From Acinetobacter towneri DSM 14962 = CIP 107472 (GTDB lineage Bacteria; Pseudomonadota; Gammaproteobacteria; Pseudomonadales; Moraxellaceae), in assembly GCF_000368785.1 (NCBI RefSeq), contig NZ_KB849689.1, forward strand, positions 1 to 64,000: a stretch of DNA of 64,000 nt. The letters are read 5' to 3'. The notes beneath the pieces are model-generated. The model saw nothing but the letters and a program-made list of their open reading frames with translations. It ran no database searches and was not told the origin of the DNA. The position numbers were made by a program, and so were the translations under genes. Shown in pieces: positions 1 through 9,282 of the stretch. The first letter of the stretch is position 1. Each line of letters begins with the position of its first letter.

Positions 1-102
1 ACGTTGACGTTTGTTTTCTTGCTTGAGAAATTGCCAATAGATGGGTTCAAATTTTTTGAAAAAATCATCAACAATACAAAAAATTTCTGTAAAATCGTAC
101 AT
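1..102 (-). CDS. IS982-family transposase, N-terminal 34 residues (cut by window edge)
   Basis: The minus-strand frame starts at the ATG at 102-100 and runs off the window. Its 34 residues match the first 34 residues of the complete 292-aa transposase at 38416-39294. Whether this copy is intact cannot be judged here. Confidence 0.85.
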   Translation of the reverse strand, partial: MYDFTEIFCIVDDFFKKFEPIYWQFLKQENKRQR

Positions 103-191
103 GGTAGTTAGAGCCTTTGGGTTGTGTCGTAACTTTCTAAATGGCTCTAACTACCTTTTTTTCAAGGGCTTTTCTTATCCGTAATTCGGGT
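1..191 (-). mobile_element. IS982-family insertion sequence, partial (left-end 191 bp)
   Basis: This stretch is the reverse complement of 38327-38517, and I found no mismatch by eye. It is therefore the transposase-start end of a second copy of the IS982-family element that interrupts tssH. The terminal inverted repeat ends at base 191 (ACCCGAATTACGG read on the minus strand). The rest of the element lies outside the window, so its target duplication cannot be seen. The element ends 233 bp before ubiH and may affect that operon, but I saw no convincing outward promoter. Confidence 0.9.
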
Positions 192-424
192 TAAGTATTG
201 AATTTATCTTCTCTTGTGTCATACATGGCTCGGAGCAAGAAGATGAGGGACTAATAATTATAGTTTGAATTGGACATTTGCAAGAAGTCTAATCATCTTC
301 CATAGCTTCAACACTAATTCATTATAAAAATAAATGACTTTGCGGTAAGATAAAATCCATTACAGATTATACGTATTTCGATTGAATCTTTTGAAGTCGA
401 ATACCTCATAAAAAGGATCAAGGC

Positions 425-1633
425 ATGCAACAAAAAGTGATCATTGTAGGCGGTGGTATGGTCGGGCTAAGCTTAGCCTTGATGTTGGCTAAGTCAAACA
501 TTGCAGTGAAGTTGCTAGAAGCGATTCAATACCCCAATTATGACGATGCTAACCTTGCGCCGTATCATTCCAGTTTTGATGCACGTAACAGTGCCTTGTC
601 GCGTCGCAGCGTGCAAATTTACCAAGAGCTAGGTTTATGGGATGCCTTGCAAGAACATGCTACGCCTATTTTAGAAGTTCAAATTACCGAACAAGGTAGT
701 TTTGGCAAGGCACGTTTATTGGCCGAACAAGAAAAAGTCGAAAGCTTTGGTCAGGTGATTGAAAATGCATGGTTAGGTCGAGTGTTGTTGACCGAAGTAC
801 GTAAACAACCTTTGATTGAATTGATTGATGGTGTGCAGGTCACCAGTCTTAAACAAGATGCAGATTTTGCCTATATTGAAGCGGTACGTGGTCAGGAACA
901 ATTACAGCTTGCTGCCAAACTACTGATTGCTGCCGATGGTCGTGATTCTTTCTGCCGTAAAGCCTTGGGCATTGGTGCATCGGAACATGATTATGACCAA
1001 GTAGCGATTGTGACCACAGTGCAAACCTCCAAGCCGCATGCGCATGTGGGTTTTGAGCGTTTTAGTCATTTAGGGCCTTTGGCGTTGCTGCCCCTGCCAG
1101 GTGAATATCGCCGTTCTGTGGTGTGGCCTGTGCCAAAAGGTACAGAACATGAATGGATTGGCGATGAAAATGATCAACACTTTTTAAATGCCTTGCAACA
1201 AGCCTATGGTGACCGTGCAGGGAAGTTTGAAAAAACAGGACGTCGTTTTAGTTTTCCATTGTCACAAGTTCTGGCAGAAAAACAGGCGGTTGGTCGCGTT
1301 GTACTGATGGGTAATGCAGCGCATACCATTCACCCAGTCGCAGGGCAGGGCTTTAACTTGTGTATGCGAGATGCTTACGTATTATTGCGTTATCTCACCG
1401 AACAGGCGGCACAGTCAGCAGATTTAGGCGATGCTGCAATGCTGCGTGACTATGAACAATCGCGTTTGAAAGATCAACAGCGAGTCATTAAATTCTGTGA
1501 CAGCGTGGTACGTGGATTTAGCAATCAAAACCCAATCCTGAAATTTATGCGTAATACAGGCTTAGTCGCGTTTGATACCATTCCAGGCATTAAACCTTTG
1601 GTCGCCAATTATGCCATGGGGTTAAAAGCATGA
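425..1633 (+). CDS. ubiH: UbiH-type FAD-dependent monooxygenase (ubiquinone biosynthesis)
   Basis: This 402-aa class A flavoprotein monooxygenase probably hydroxylates the ring of a polyprenyl-phenol intermediate of ubiquinone. The N-terminus has the dinucleotide-binding motif GGGMVGLSLAL (about residues 9-19). The second FAD signature appears as AADGRDS near residue 175. The third appears as GNAAHTIHPVAGQG near 295, with Asn in place of the usual Asp of GDAAH. The family is UbiH/UbiF/VisC; ring-position specificity is inferred from resemblance. The start has an AAGGA Shine-Dalgarno sequence 7 nt upstream. The stop overlaps the start of the next family member by 4 nt (ATGA), which indicates co-translation. 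The upstream boundary is the IS end at 191. Confidence 0.88.
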   Translation: MQQKVIIVGGGMVGLSLALMLAKSNIAVKLLEAIQYPNYDDANLAPYHSSFDARNSALSRRSVQIYQELGLWDALQEHATPILEVQITEQGSFGKARLLAEQEKVESFGQVIENAWLGRVLLTEVRKQPLIELIDGVQVTSLKQDADFAYIEAVRGQEQLQLAAKLLIAADGRDSFCRKALGIGASEHDYDQVAIVTTVQTSKPHAHVGFERFSHLGPLALLPLPGEYRRSVVWPVPKGTEHEWIGDENDQHFLNALQQAYGDRAGKFEKTGRRFSFPLSQVLAEKQAVGRVVLMGNAAHTIHPVAGQGFNLCMRDAYVLLRYLTEQAAQSADLGDAAMLRDYEQSRLKDQQRVIKFCDSVVRGFSNQNPILKFMRNTGLVAFDTIPGIKPLVANYAMGLKA

Positions 1634-2880
1634 TCACAGCAAATCAACAAACGCAAGTGTTAGATGTCGTCATTATTGGTGGCGGCTTGGTGGGAGGCTT
1701 AACTGCACTTTTATTGGCACAAGGGGGTGTGCAGGCTACAGTTTTAGATGCCGCACCTATTTTAGATGCAGAGAAAACCCTTGCAGTTGCCAATCCGCGT
1801 GTATTGGCTTTAAGTCAGGCCACCATCCACCTGTTAAAAACAGTCAATGTCTGGTCTAAACTGGCGCGACATATGCCGTATAGCGGCATGCAGGTTTGGA
1901 ATAAAAATGGCTATGGCGAAATTAACTTTGGGGCAAGTAACGAACGTACACCCGCTATTGAGCAGGCTCTGGGTTCAATGGTCGAGCCAAGCATTTTAAA
2001 TCTAGCGATTCAGCAGCAAATGTTGCAACAAGTGCAAGATTATCGAACACAAGTCAAAGTGACCCGTTTAGAGCATGGTGTTGGCGTTTGGCACATTTAT
2101 TTGGCCGATGGTACACAATTACAGACTAAGCTAGTCATTGGCGCAGATGGTGCTAACTCCTTTGTGCGCGAACAAGCCTTTATTGATTTTGATGTGTTGG
2201 ATTATCGTCAGGCAGGTCTAACCTGTGCAATTCGTACTGCGCAGCCGCATCAGCATGTTGCACGTCAAATTTTCTTAGAAACTGGTCCTTTGGCCTATTT
2301 ACCGATGGCAAGTTTACACGCCGAGCAGGAAAGGCATTGGCAGTCGATTGTTTGGACTTTGCCTGATGACTATGCCGAAGAATATGCCAAACTGAATGAT
2401 GACGACTTTACCCAACTTTTGACTCGTGAAAGTCATCACATGCTTGGGGAAGTCTTAGAGGCAACCCCACGTGCTATTTTCCCACTGAAAGCACGTGCAG
2501 CGCAGCGTTATGTGCAAGATGGTTTGGCACTTATTGGTGATGCCGCGCATGTAATTCATCCGCTTGCAGGGCAGGGCGTGAATATTGGTTGTCTGGATGC
2601 AGCCGTACTGTGCGATGTGTTGTTGCATGATTTCAAACGTGGTGTTTGGGCGCATGAGCAAACTTTAAAGCGTTACGAGCATCGTCGTAAAGGACAAAAT
2701 GATGCCATGATGCATAGTATGTCTGCGATTGGCTGGATGGAAACCACCACTTTATTCCCTGTGGTGTGGGCACGTAACTTTGGTTTAAAACAGGTGGAGC
2801 AGCTGCCTGCGTTAAAAGATGCCTTTATGTCACAAGCCAGTGGATTAAGCCTGCTTAAAGACACACGCTACGCGGTTTAA
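1630..2880 (+). CDS. UbiH/UbiF/VisC family FAD-dependent hydroxylase
   Basis: This 416-aa paralogue follows ubiH with a 4-nt ATGA overlap. It has the N-terminal FAD motif GGGLVGGLTALLLA (residues 17-30), a central GADGANSFVREQ segment and the canonical GDAAHVIHPLAGQGVN near residue 305. Proteins of this family add hydroxyls at C5, C6 or C1 during ubiquinone synthesis. Tandem pairs such as ubiH with visC/ubiI are common, so this is probably the second ring hydroxylase. Whether it is UbiI-like or UbiF-like cannot be decided from the sequence, so no symbol is given. Confidence 0.87.
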   Translation: MITANQQTQVLDVVIIGGGLVGGLTALLLAQGGVQATVLDAAPILDAEKTLAVANPRVLALSQATIHLLKTVNVWSKLARHMPYSGMQVWNKNGYGEINFGASNERTPAIEQALGSMVEPSILNLAIQQQMLQQVQDYRTQVKVTRLEHGVGVWHIYLADGTQLQTKLVIGADGANSFVREQAFIDFDVLDYRQAGLTCAIRTAQPHQHVARQIFLETGPLAYLPMASLHAEQERHWQSIVWTLPDDYAEEYAKLNDDDFTQLLTRESHHMLGEVLEATPRAIFPLKARAAQRYVQDGLALIGDAAHVIHPLAGQGVNIGCLDAAVLCDVLLHDFKRGVWAHEQTLKRYEHRRKGQNDAMMHSMSAIGWMETTTLFPVVWARNFGLKQVEQLPALKDAFMSQASGLSLLKDTRYAV

Positions 2881-3056
2881 AGCAAAACAGTCGTTTTTTG
2901 TACGGTCATACATACCTGATTACGAATTTGGTTAAAAAAGATACGTTTTTTTTAATCTAGACTCTATGCGAAAGGCCAAGAGATTGCTAAATTTCATCGT
3001 AATTCATAACCAGTTTTCACTTGGACTAAATTGAAGTCATTTGTGGGGAGATTAAG

Positions 3057-3305
3057 ATGACGGACATGAACGATTACGATGATGTAGAAGATTCAACTGT
3101 AGACGAAGATGAAGCGAAAGCGGCTGAAAAAGGTGCAGCAGAATCAGAAGAAGGTGCTGTAGATGGTGATCTTGCAGAAGCAGAAACTCTCACTGTAACT
3201 GCCAAACTGAAACAGCGTCAGGCATTGGAAGATGAAGTGGCTGCATTTTTGGCACGTGGCGGAAAAATTACCGAAGTGCCACCAGATGAGTCTGCGCGCG
3301 ACTAA
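3057..3305 (+). CDS. sutA: Small acidic SutA-like RNA polymerase-associated protein
   Basis: This is an 82-aa, very acidic protein. Residues 1-45 are almost all Asp, Glu, Ala and Gly and are probably disordered. The C-terminal part has the pattern KQRQALEDEVAAFLARGGKITEV. This layout of acidic tail, short helix and a conserved FLxRGGKI element resembles the Pseudomonas RNA polymerase-binding regulator SutA. The start has a GGGGAG Shine-Dalgarno sequence. The assignment rests on short-motif resemblance only. The gene stands alone and is followed by a bidirectional terminator shared with rsmI. Confidence 0.7.
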   Translation: MTDMNDYDDVEDSTVDEDEAKAAEKGAAESEEGAVDGDLAEAETLTVTAKLKQRQALEDEVAAFLARGGKITEVPPDESARD

Positions 3306-3418
3306 TCTGTTGAACGTGCTTGCTGAACTTGTTGATTGAATTTATTCGTTGAACTGTTGAGTGAGTTAGGGCGGGATGCTTACTATGCAGGCTGCTCTAA
3401 TGTTTATCACTTCAAGAT

Positions 3419-3457
3419 AAAAAAGCATCACCTTGTATAAAGGGTGATGCTTTTTTT
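3419..3457. terminator. Bidirectional intrinsic terminator between the sutA-like gene and rsmI
   Basis: A perfect GGTGATGC/GCATCACC stem is flanked by A and T runs on both sides, so it can end transcripts from either convergent gene. Confidence 0.85.
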
Positions 3458-3496
3458 ATGCGCGATGATCGTCATCACTGTTATTGTTCAATCGGC

Positions 3497-4339
3497 TTAT
3501 TCGGCTGCTTGGCTTAATTCCAATGCACGTTGATAGGCAATTTTCTTTTTAATCCCTGTTAGATCAGCCGCCAATTGTGATGCTGCTTTTACCGATAAAT
3601 CTTGCAATAAACGCTGCAATAGCTGATCTAATTTTTCTTGTTCCAGGTCTTTTTCTTCGCTCGCTCCACCGACCACCAATACAATTTCACCTTTTTGTTG
3701 ATGATGATCTGCTGCGATAAATTCAAGCAATTCGCCCAAAGTCATTTTTTTAATGGTTTCAAAGGTTTTGGTAATTTCACGGGCAAAGCCAACAGGGCGA
3801 TCTGCACCAAACACGGCAGCCATATCTTTGACTGAATCTAAAATTCGATGTGGTGCTTCATAAAAAATCAGGGTTTGGGTTTCATCTTTTAGCTTTTCAA
3901 GTTGTTGTAATCGCTGTGACTGTTTAGAAGCGAGAAATCCCTGAAAACTAAAGCGATCACTTGGTAAGCCAACCGCACTGAGCGCTGCAATGGCTGCACA
4001 TGCACCCGGCACAGGAATCACACGAATACCATTGGCTTGTGCTGCACGAACCAGTTTAAAACCTGGGTCGCTAATCAGTGGTGTACCTGCATCGCTAATG
4101 AGCGCAATATCTTCGCCATTGAGTAATTTTTGGACTAAAATATCAATCTTGTTGCTTTCGTTGTGTTCATGGCAGGCTGTAAGCGGAGTTGAAATATTAA
4201 AATGTTTCATTAATTGTGCAGAGGTGCGGGTATCTTCAGCGGCAATTAGGCTGACCGATTTGAGCACATCAATTGCACGGTAGCTCATATCATCTAAGTG
4301 ACCAATTGGGGTAGCAACAACAAATAACTGGGCACTCAT
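3497..4339 (-). CDS. rsmI: 16S rRNA (cytidine-1402-2'-O)-methyltransferase RsmI
   Basis: This 280-aa tetrapyrrole-methylase-fold enzyme methylates the ribose of C1402 in 16S rRNA with S-adenosylmethionine. Visible family motifs are VVATPIGHLDDMSYRA (about 7-22), AAEDTRTS (33-40), LISDAGTPLISDPG (near 99) and PVPGACAAIAALSAVGLP. The length matches the family. It is divergent from yraN, and rsmI-yraN-dolP also cluster in enterobacteria. The C-terminal 60 residues form the usual Lys/Gln-rich helical region. Confidence 0.93.
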   Translation of the reverse strand: MSAQLFVVATPIGHLDDMSYRAIDVLKSVSLIAAEDTRTSAQLMKHFNISTPLTACHEHNESNKIDILVQKLLNGEDIALISDAGTPLISDPGFKLVRAAQANGIRVIPVPGACAAIAALSAVGLPSDRFSFQGFLASKQSQRLQQLEKLKDETQTLIFYEAPHRILDSVKDMAAVFGADRPVGFAREITKTFETIKKMTLGELLEFIAADHHQQKGEIVLVVGGASEEKDLEQEKLDQLLQRLLQDLSVKAASQLAADLTGIKKKIAYQRALELSQAAE

Positions 4340-4544
4340 TGAGTTTTCTCCGTGGGAAATAGCAAACTAAAATAAAAATGATGGAACACGAAACAACAGC
4401 AGTATTGGCTTGCGTCTGATACAAGTTACAGACCAAGCGCTTATTCTACCTGAATTGCAGTCTGGCGTGTGAAACTCGCGTCATCGCACTTCAGCGAATA
4501 CTACGATTGCGCACCATAACAAAATAAAAAAAATCGGATATAGC

Positions 4545-4973
4545 ATGAATCAAAAAACGCTGCAGCAAAGCATTGGCACATGGGCAGAGCAGACGGCTTG
4601 GCAATATTTACATCAACACGGTTGGCGTATGCTGGAGCAGAATTATCACAGTGTTTTTGGTGAAATAGATGGTATTTTTATTCAAGCAGAACAACTGATT
4701 TTTGTAGAAGTTAAAGCGCGTTCGCAAACTGGCTATGGCAAAGCCTACGAAGTGGTGTCTGCATCTAAGCAGCGTAAAATTATGAAAACCGCCATGCAGT
4801 TTTTAACAGAATATCCACACTATTCAGAATATTATTGTCGTTTTGATGTGATTTGCTTTGATTTTTCTCAGCAATTTGCAAAAACAGTACAGCAAGACTT
4901 TTCCAAATTCCCGTATGATTTGCAATGGATTGAAAATGCTTTTACTTTTGATGCAGACTTGATTAATCTTTGA
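4545..4973 (+). CDS. yraN: UPF0102 family protein YraN (endonuclease-like fold)
   Basis: This is a 142-aa protein of the YraN/UPF0102 family, whose members resemble Holliday-junction or restriction-type nucleases but have no settled function. The hallmark sequence is [21 protein letters not shown] (about 43-63). Its acidic residues and EVK triad match the PD-(D/E)XK core. It is transcribed away from rsmI across a 205-bp gap and lies upstream of the BON-domain lipoprotein. Confidence 0.88.
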   Translation: MNQKTLQQSIGTWAEQTAWQYLHQHGWRMLEQNYHSVFGEIDGIFIQAEQLIFVEVKARSQTGYGKAYEVVSASKQRKIMKTAMQFLTEYPHYSEYYCRFDVICFDFSQQFAKTVQQDFSKFPYDLQWIENAFTFDADLINL

Positions 4974-5083
4974 GTGAAATTTAAAGCAAAAGCATCAGTC
5001 GGTGTATTGTTGATCGTGCAAATCTAAGGATGAAATGCACAGCACAAGCCAGAATTGAAAGAAAATAATAGGAGTCTTGCTGA

Positions 5084-5761
5084 GTGTTCAAGCGTATTGC
5101 AGTGACCTTGCTGTGTGTAGCAAGTTTATCGGGTTGTGCAAGTTTTATTTCAAGTGGCACAGGCACTGCGCCAGTGGGTACAGAAAGTGGTGCACGCTCA
5201 CTTGGGCAAGTGTTTATAGATAACTCTATTGAACGTACTGCAAAAATTAATTTATATAAACTGGATTCACGTTTTAAACAATCACGTGTCAATATAGAAA
5301 GTTTTCATGGCAATGTGTTGTTGACAGGGCAAGTGCCTGACGCGCATTTAAAACAGTTGGCAGAAGACAATGTGCGTGCCATGAGTGATGTAAAAACCAT
5401 CCACAATTATATTACAGTGGGTAATCAAATCAGCTATAGCACCATTATGCAGGACACCACGGTTACTGCAAATACCCGTGGTTTGATTATGAAAGCACCT
5501 GTGGTGTCAGACAGCAAAGTGCGTATTCATACCGAAGATGGTGTGTTGTATGTGATGGGACGTTTAAACAATGCAGAATTGCAGGATTTAAACCAAGTGC
5601 TACAACAAGTGGGCAATGTCACTAAAATTATTACCCTGATTGATAATATTGAGCTACAACCGAGCAACAATGCGAACTTTGTCAGCCCAATGGTTGCTCC
5701 AGAAACACAAACGCCAGTCGCGATTGACCCAGATCAGGTTGAACCGACACATGTTCAATAA
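5084..5761 (+). CDS. dolP: BON-domain outer-membrane lipoprotein (DolP/YraP-like)
   Basis: This 225-aa protein has a lipoprotein signal peptide with lipobox LSGC (Cys18) and two BON domains at roughly 48-115 and 130-200. BON domains bind phospholipid surfaces; E. coli DolP supports outer-membrane integrity and BAM assembly. The GTG start at 5084 is chosen because AGGAG lies 9 nt upstream and it gives a proper signal peptide. The C-terminal 30 residues are a Pro/Thr-rich tail. Its end overlaps the start of the following esterase by 11 nt. The family is clear; dolP identity is inferred from architecture and from the rsmI-yraN context. Confidence 0.82.
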   Translation: MFKRIAVTLLCVASLSGCASFISSGTGTAPVGTESGARSLGQVFIDNSIERTAKINLYKLDSRFKQSRVNIESFHGNVLLTGQVPDAHLKQLAEDNVRAMSDVKTIHNYITVGNQISYSTIMQDTTVTANTRGLIMKAPVVSDSKVRIHTEDGVLYVMGRLNNAELQDLNQVLQQVGNVTKIITLIDNIELQPSNNANFVSPMVAPETQTPVAIDPDQVEPTHVQ

Positions 5762-6638
5762 TGTGGAACACTGGTTTAAACAACTGAATAAAACTTTAGA
5801 ACAGGCGAAACGTATTTATGAAGAATTTCGCCTGTATAGTTTGGGCAGCTATGCGCTGAACCGTTTAACCCCACGTCAGGGTTATACCGTTCAAAGCAAT
5901 ATTGCTTATGGTTTACGTGCGCGACATCGTCTGGATTTGTACCGCACTACAACACCACGCCCGCAGTGTCCACTCATGGTGTTTGTGCATGGTGGGGCAT
6001 GGTCACGTGGCGATAAGCAGGATTATCGTTTTGTGGGCGAAGCTTTTGCAAAAGAAGGCTTTGATGTTGCGGTGATGAACTATCAACTCGCGCCACAGCA
6101 TATTTTTCCCACCTATATTGATGATTTAACTCTTGCACTGAATTACTTGACTCAGCAGCAACACAAACTGGGTATTTCTACGGCACAGGTGGTATTGATG
6201 GGACATTCGGCTGGGGCATTTAATGTGATGTCCTTGTTGTACCATCCCCAGCCCTATGCTTTAAGCTGTAAAGATCACATTCGTGCGATTATTGGTTTGG
6301 CAGGGCCTTATCATTTTGATTATAAGGATGATCCGCTATGTGCCGATGCCTTTGATCAAGAGGTGCCGTATCAGGATGTGATGCCGTATTATTTTGTGGA
6401 GTCGAATTCAGTCAAACACTATTTATTGGTGGCAGAAAAAGATCAAATTGTGGGGGCAAGTAATGCCACAGACTTCGACCACGTATTAAAGAAATATGGC
6501 AATCATAGTGAAATTATTGTCATTCCAAAAACAGGGCATGTCAGTGTTATGGCATCGGTGTCGAGTTTGTTTAGTCGTTTCTTTGCGACCAAACGCCAAA
6601 TTATGCGTGCTTTAGATCAGGCACTTAAAGATGCGTGA
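5751..6638 (+). CDS. Alpha/beta-hydrolase fold esterase
   Basis: This is a 295-aa hydrolase of the carboxylesterase/lipase type. It has an oxyanion-hole HGGAW (80-84) and nucleophile elbow GHSAG with Ser153. The likely Asp is D231 in AEKDQIV, and the likely His is H263 in TGHVSV. The frame is open further upstream inside dolP, but ATG 5751, overlapping the dolP stop, gives a normal N-terminus. It is translationally coupled to dolP. There is no signal peptide, so it is probably cytosolic. The substrate is unknown. Confidence 0.83.
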   Translation: MFNNVEHWFKQLNKTLEQAKRIYEEFRLYSLGSYALNRLTPRQGYTVQSNIAYGLRARHRLDLYRTTTPRPQCPLMVFVHGGAWSRGDKQDYRFVGEAFAKEGFDVAVMNYQLAPQHIFPTYIDDLTLALNYLTQQQHKLGISTAQVVLMGHSAGAFNVMSLLYHPQPYALSCKDHIRAIIGLAGPYHFDYKDDPLCADAFDQEVPYQDVMPYYFVESNSVKHYLLVAEKDQIVGASNATDFDHVLKKYGNHSEIIVIPKTGHVSVMASVSSLFSRFFATKRQIMRALDQALKDA

Positions 6639-6675
6639 TGTTGATTGATCCTCCGCATTGAATTGAAATGGTCAT

Positions 6676-6715
6676 AAAAAAACCGTTGCAGCTTATAGAG
6701 TGCAACGGTTTTTTT
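6676..6715. terminator. Bidirectional terminator between the esterase and nudC
   Basis: A perfect 15-bp inverted repeat (arms 6676-6690 and 6701-6715) has A/T tracts at both ends and lies between convergent genes. Confidence 0.9.
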
Positions 6716-6737
6716 AATGCAAGACTGCAAATTAGAT

Positions 6738-7511
6738 TTATAACCACGCTTTGGTATCATCAGCCACAGGCGTGCCTTGAGTCACATGCATAATCATGGC
6801 ATGGGCGATACTGCCTTTAAATGGAATATCAGGTAGTTGATCAAATTTAAAGAACTGCGCATCACGAATTTCTTCTTCCTGTAACTGAATTTCACCGTCT
6901 GCATATTCAGCTTTAAAGGCGATCATTAAGTTACTTGGAAAAGGCCACGGCTGGCTGGCAAGATACTGAATATTTTTAAGCTGCACACCCACTTCTTCAA
7001 AAGTTTCACGACGCACTGCTTCTTCCAGCGTTTCACCCACTTCAACAAAGCCTGCAATTAAACCGTAAATCGGCAGTTTATTGCGTGCATTACGCGCCAA
7101 TAAGACTTCATCTTCACCACGGGTAATGACCGTAATGACACATGGATTTACGCGCGGATATTGGTGATAGCCACAAGCCGGGCAGACCATGGCATATTGA
7201 GTCGCATGGACTTCGGTTTTATGACCGCAATGGCTGCAGAATTTGTGGTTGCGACGCCATTCGAGTAACTGAATAGCACGGCTGGCTTGTTCAAACTGTT
7301 GGGTGTTCCAGACTTGTAAAAGTTGTCGGATAGGCACCAGTTGAAAGCCTTCAGGAATGGATTCATCTTCAAGCAGATCTCGGGCAATCACTTGATCACC
7401 CGAGCTAAAACTTAAATCACTTGCCAACTTTTCCACACGTGGTAATTGGAAGTTTTCATCGACCAAAAGTTGTTGTTGCTGAAAAATATATGCAAGTGAG
7501 AGTTCAGTCAT
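6738..7511 (-). CDS. nudC: NAD(+)/deNADding diphosphatase NudC
   Basis: This is a 257-aa Nudix hydrolase that cleaves NADH to NMNH and AMP and removes NAD caps from RNA. The order is an N-terminal domain, a zinc ribbon (CSHCGH and CPACGY, around 93-115), and the Nudix domain. The Nudix box runs from GFVEVGETLEEA through RETFEEVGV (about 155-177). The NudC-specific SQPWPFPSNLM motif follows directly. It starts at the base where fimL ends, so the two are probably co-transcribed. Confidence 0.93.
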   Translation of the reverse strand: MTELSLAYIFQQQQLLVDENFQLPRVEKLASDLSFSSGDQVIARDLLEDESIPEGFQLVPIRQLLQVWNTQQFEQASRAIQLLEWRRNHKFCSHCGHKTEVHATQYAMVCPACGYHQYPRVNPCVITVITRGEDEVLLARNARNKLPIYGLIAGFVEVGETLEEAVRRETFEEVGVQLKNIQYLASQPWPFPSNLMIAFKAEYADGEIQLQEEEIRDAQFFKFDQLPDIPFKGSIAHAMIMHVTQGTPVADDTKAWL

Positions 7512-9154
7512 TAGGCTACAGTTTTCAATTTTTCACTACTGTCCAATGCTACCTTAAACATGCTTTGTAGAACAGGTTGTTTGTTCTTTAAATTGTCAAT
7601 CAGCATGTCTGCACTGGCAAGCGTATCTAAGATATTGTTGACTTGTTCAGCAGTTAAGTTTTGTCCTGCTTCGACTTGTGCATGTACAAAATCTGCAGAT
7701 ACTTTTAGTGCTTTTTGACCACTTTCAGCATTCAAGAACAACATTGCCCCTGCAACTTCACGAATTTGCGCTGAAGTATGCTCTAAATCTGCAACACTTT
7801 GAGTTTGTAGGTGCTGTGTCAGTGTTTGCGTGATTAAGTCAATCAGTAACTTGGTTTCAGTCAGCAAGGCTTCGTGTGCTTCATCTAAACGATCTAGCGA
7901 AATGTTCATGTTATTCACACGTAACTGCAAACGGCTAGAGGTGTGGTGACGTTCAAGCACACCGATTGAGTTCATGGCCGATAAAATCACGTTCATTAAT
8001 TGCTGGGCAAAGTTTTCATCTTTGAGTAATTCAGGACGGCTTAATGATTCAGCTTGGCGTTGTAAGTCCAAATGCGCTTCATTTAAGTTCAAGACTTTAA
8101 ACAAGTTTGCTAACTCTGTTAATTTGCCTTGTAATTCCAGCGTTTTTTCAGGACTCATGTTTTGATAGTTGTATTCAATATCATTGCGAATTTGTGTCAT
8201 TTCTGTGGTGACCAAATCGCTAATGGTATGCATGGTGTCAAAATCTGGACCATATAAATGACGGCTGAATACTTGGAGCTGCATGTCGGTGAGTAAGTCT
8301 TCACCAATATTCATTTGACTGCGAATATGTTGAGAAATTTCATCTTCTTGACTAATACACAGGCTCAACACATTCGCAAGATCAGACAAGCTGGCGGTAA
8401 AGCTTTCTGGCGTAGCAAAGTATTGACGCATATTGTGCTCAATACTAATAAAAGTACGCAAACGTGGCTCATTCAACAACAAGTTATCAATATGGTTAAA
8501 GGCAACGTGTACTAAGCCCCAATATTGCTGACTCGGATGTTGTTCTGCCAAACCTGCCAAATACGTTCCTACCAGTTTAATCGCTTGAAGATCAATGGCA
8601 GATTCTTCTTGCTTGAGCAGCTTATGTAATGACAGTTTATATAAGCGATGCACATAAGCCGACTTTTCTAAAGAAGGCACTTGCGGCAATTGGAAACTTG
8701 GAGTGATGCAGTCCAATAAAGTTTCAATATGCTGACCTTCCTGAGTCAATGGTTTACCCAATGCCAATTCTAAACGGTTTAAAGTGTCGAGTAGGAATTG
8801 TGGAATTTTAACTTCACGTAGGCAAATAAACTCAATATAACGCTTGAGCATGGTGGTGCCTTCGCTAAGTGCAATGACTTCCAGCGTGTTGATATTGCTT
8901 GGATTCCCCATAATTTTACGCATCAGCTCTGCTGAGTATTGCGCAATTTTTGCCAAGCTTTCCATATCAATTAAGGCTAAAACCTGAGCACACTGTTCAA
9001 ACTGATTCAGTGCATCATCAATCCCAAAAGGCAAAGTTTGATCTTCTGCTAAGGTGCTTACTGCGGATTCAACCAGTTTGATAGAATTATCAACCTCATT
9101 TTTTATTATCAGTAAGGCAGTTGGATCAAAATGTATAGAGGTTTGGTAAGACAT
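7511..9154 (-). CDS. fimL: FimL-like protein (ChpA N-terminal homologue, twitching/cAMP regulation)
   Basis: This is a 547-aa all-helical, Leu- and Gln-rich protein with no membrane segment or catalytic motif. Its length and helical-bundle layout, including a segment LEVIALSEGTTMLKRYIEF near residue 90, match Pseudomonas FimL. FimL resembles the non-phosphorylatable N-terminal Hpt-like part of ChpA and acts with the Pil-Chp system on type IV pili and cAMP. No phosphotransfer histidine motif is evident. The assignment is by overall resemblance. Its stop overlaps the nudC start by one base. Confidence 0.65.
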   Translation of the reverse strand: MSYQTSIHFDPTALLIIKNEVDNSIKLVESAVSTLAEDQTLPFGIDDALNQFEQCAQVLALIDMESLAKIAQYSAELMRKIMGNPSNINTLEVIALSEGTTMLKRYIEFICLREVKIPQFLLDTLNRLELALGKPLTQEGQHIETLLDCITPSFQLPQVPSLEKSAYVHRLYKLSLHKLLKQEESAIDLQAIKLVGTYLAGLAEQHPSQQYWGLVHVAFNHIDNLLLNEPRLRTFISIEHNMRQYFATPESFTASLSDLANVLSLCISQEDEISQHIRSQMNIGEDLLTDMQLQVFSRHLYGPDFDTMHTISDLVTTEMTQIRNDIEYNYQNMSPEKTLELQGKLTELANLFKVLNLNEAHLDLQRQAESLSRPELLKDENFAQQLMNVILSAMNSIGVLERHHTSSRLQLRVNNMNISLDRLDEAHEALLTETKLLIDLITQTLTQHLQTQSVADLEHTSAQIREVAGAMLFLNAESGQKALKVSADFVHAQVEAGQNLTAEQVNNILDTLASADMLIDNLKNKQPVLQSMFKVALDSSEKLKTVA

Positions 9155-9282
9155 GGATCTGCACCTTTCCTAGTGTTTTATCTGTTTGTTGGTTCTTTGC
9201 AAAATACACAAAGTCCTATTTGCTTTAACTATAACTGAACTGGCAAATCTTTAAATACATAAAATTACAAAACTCGTAGATT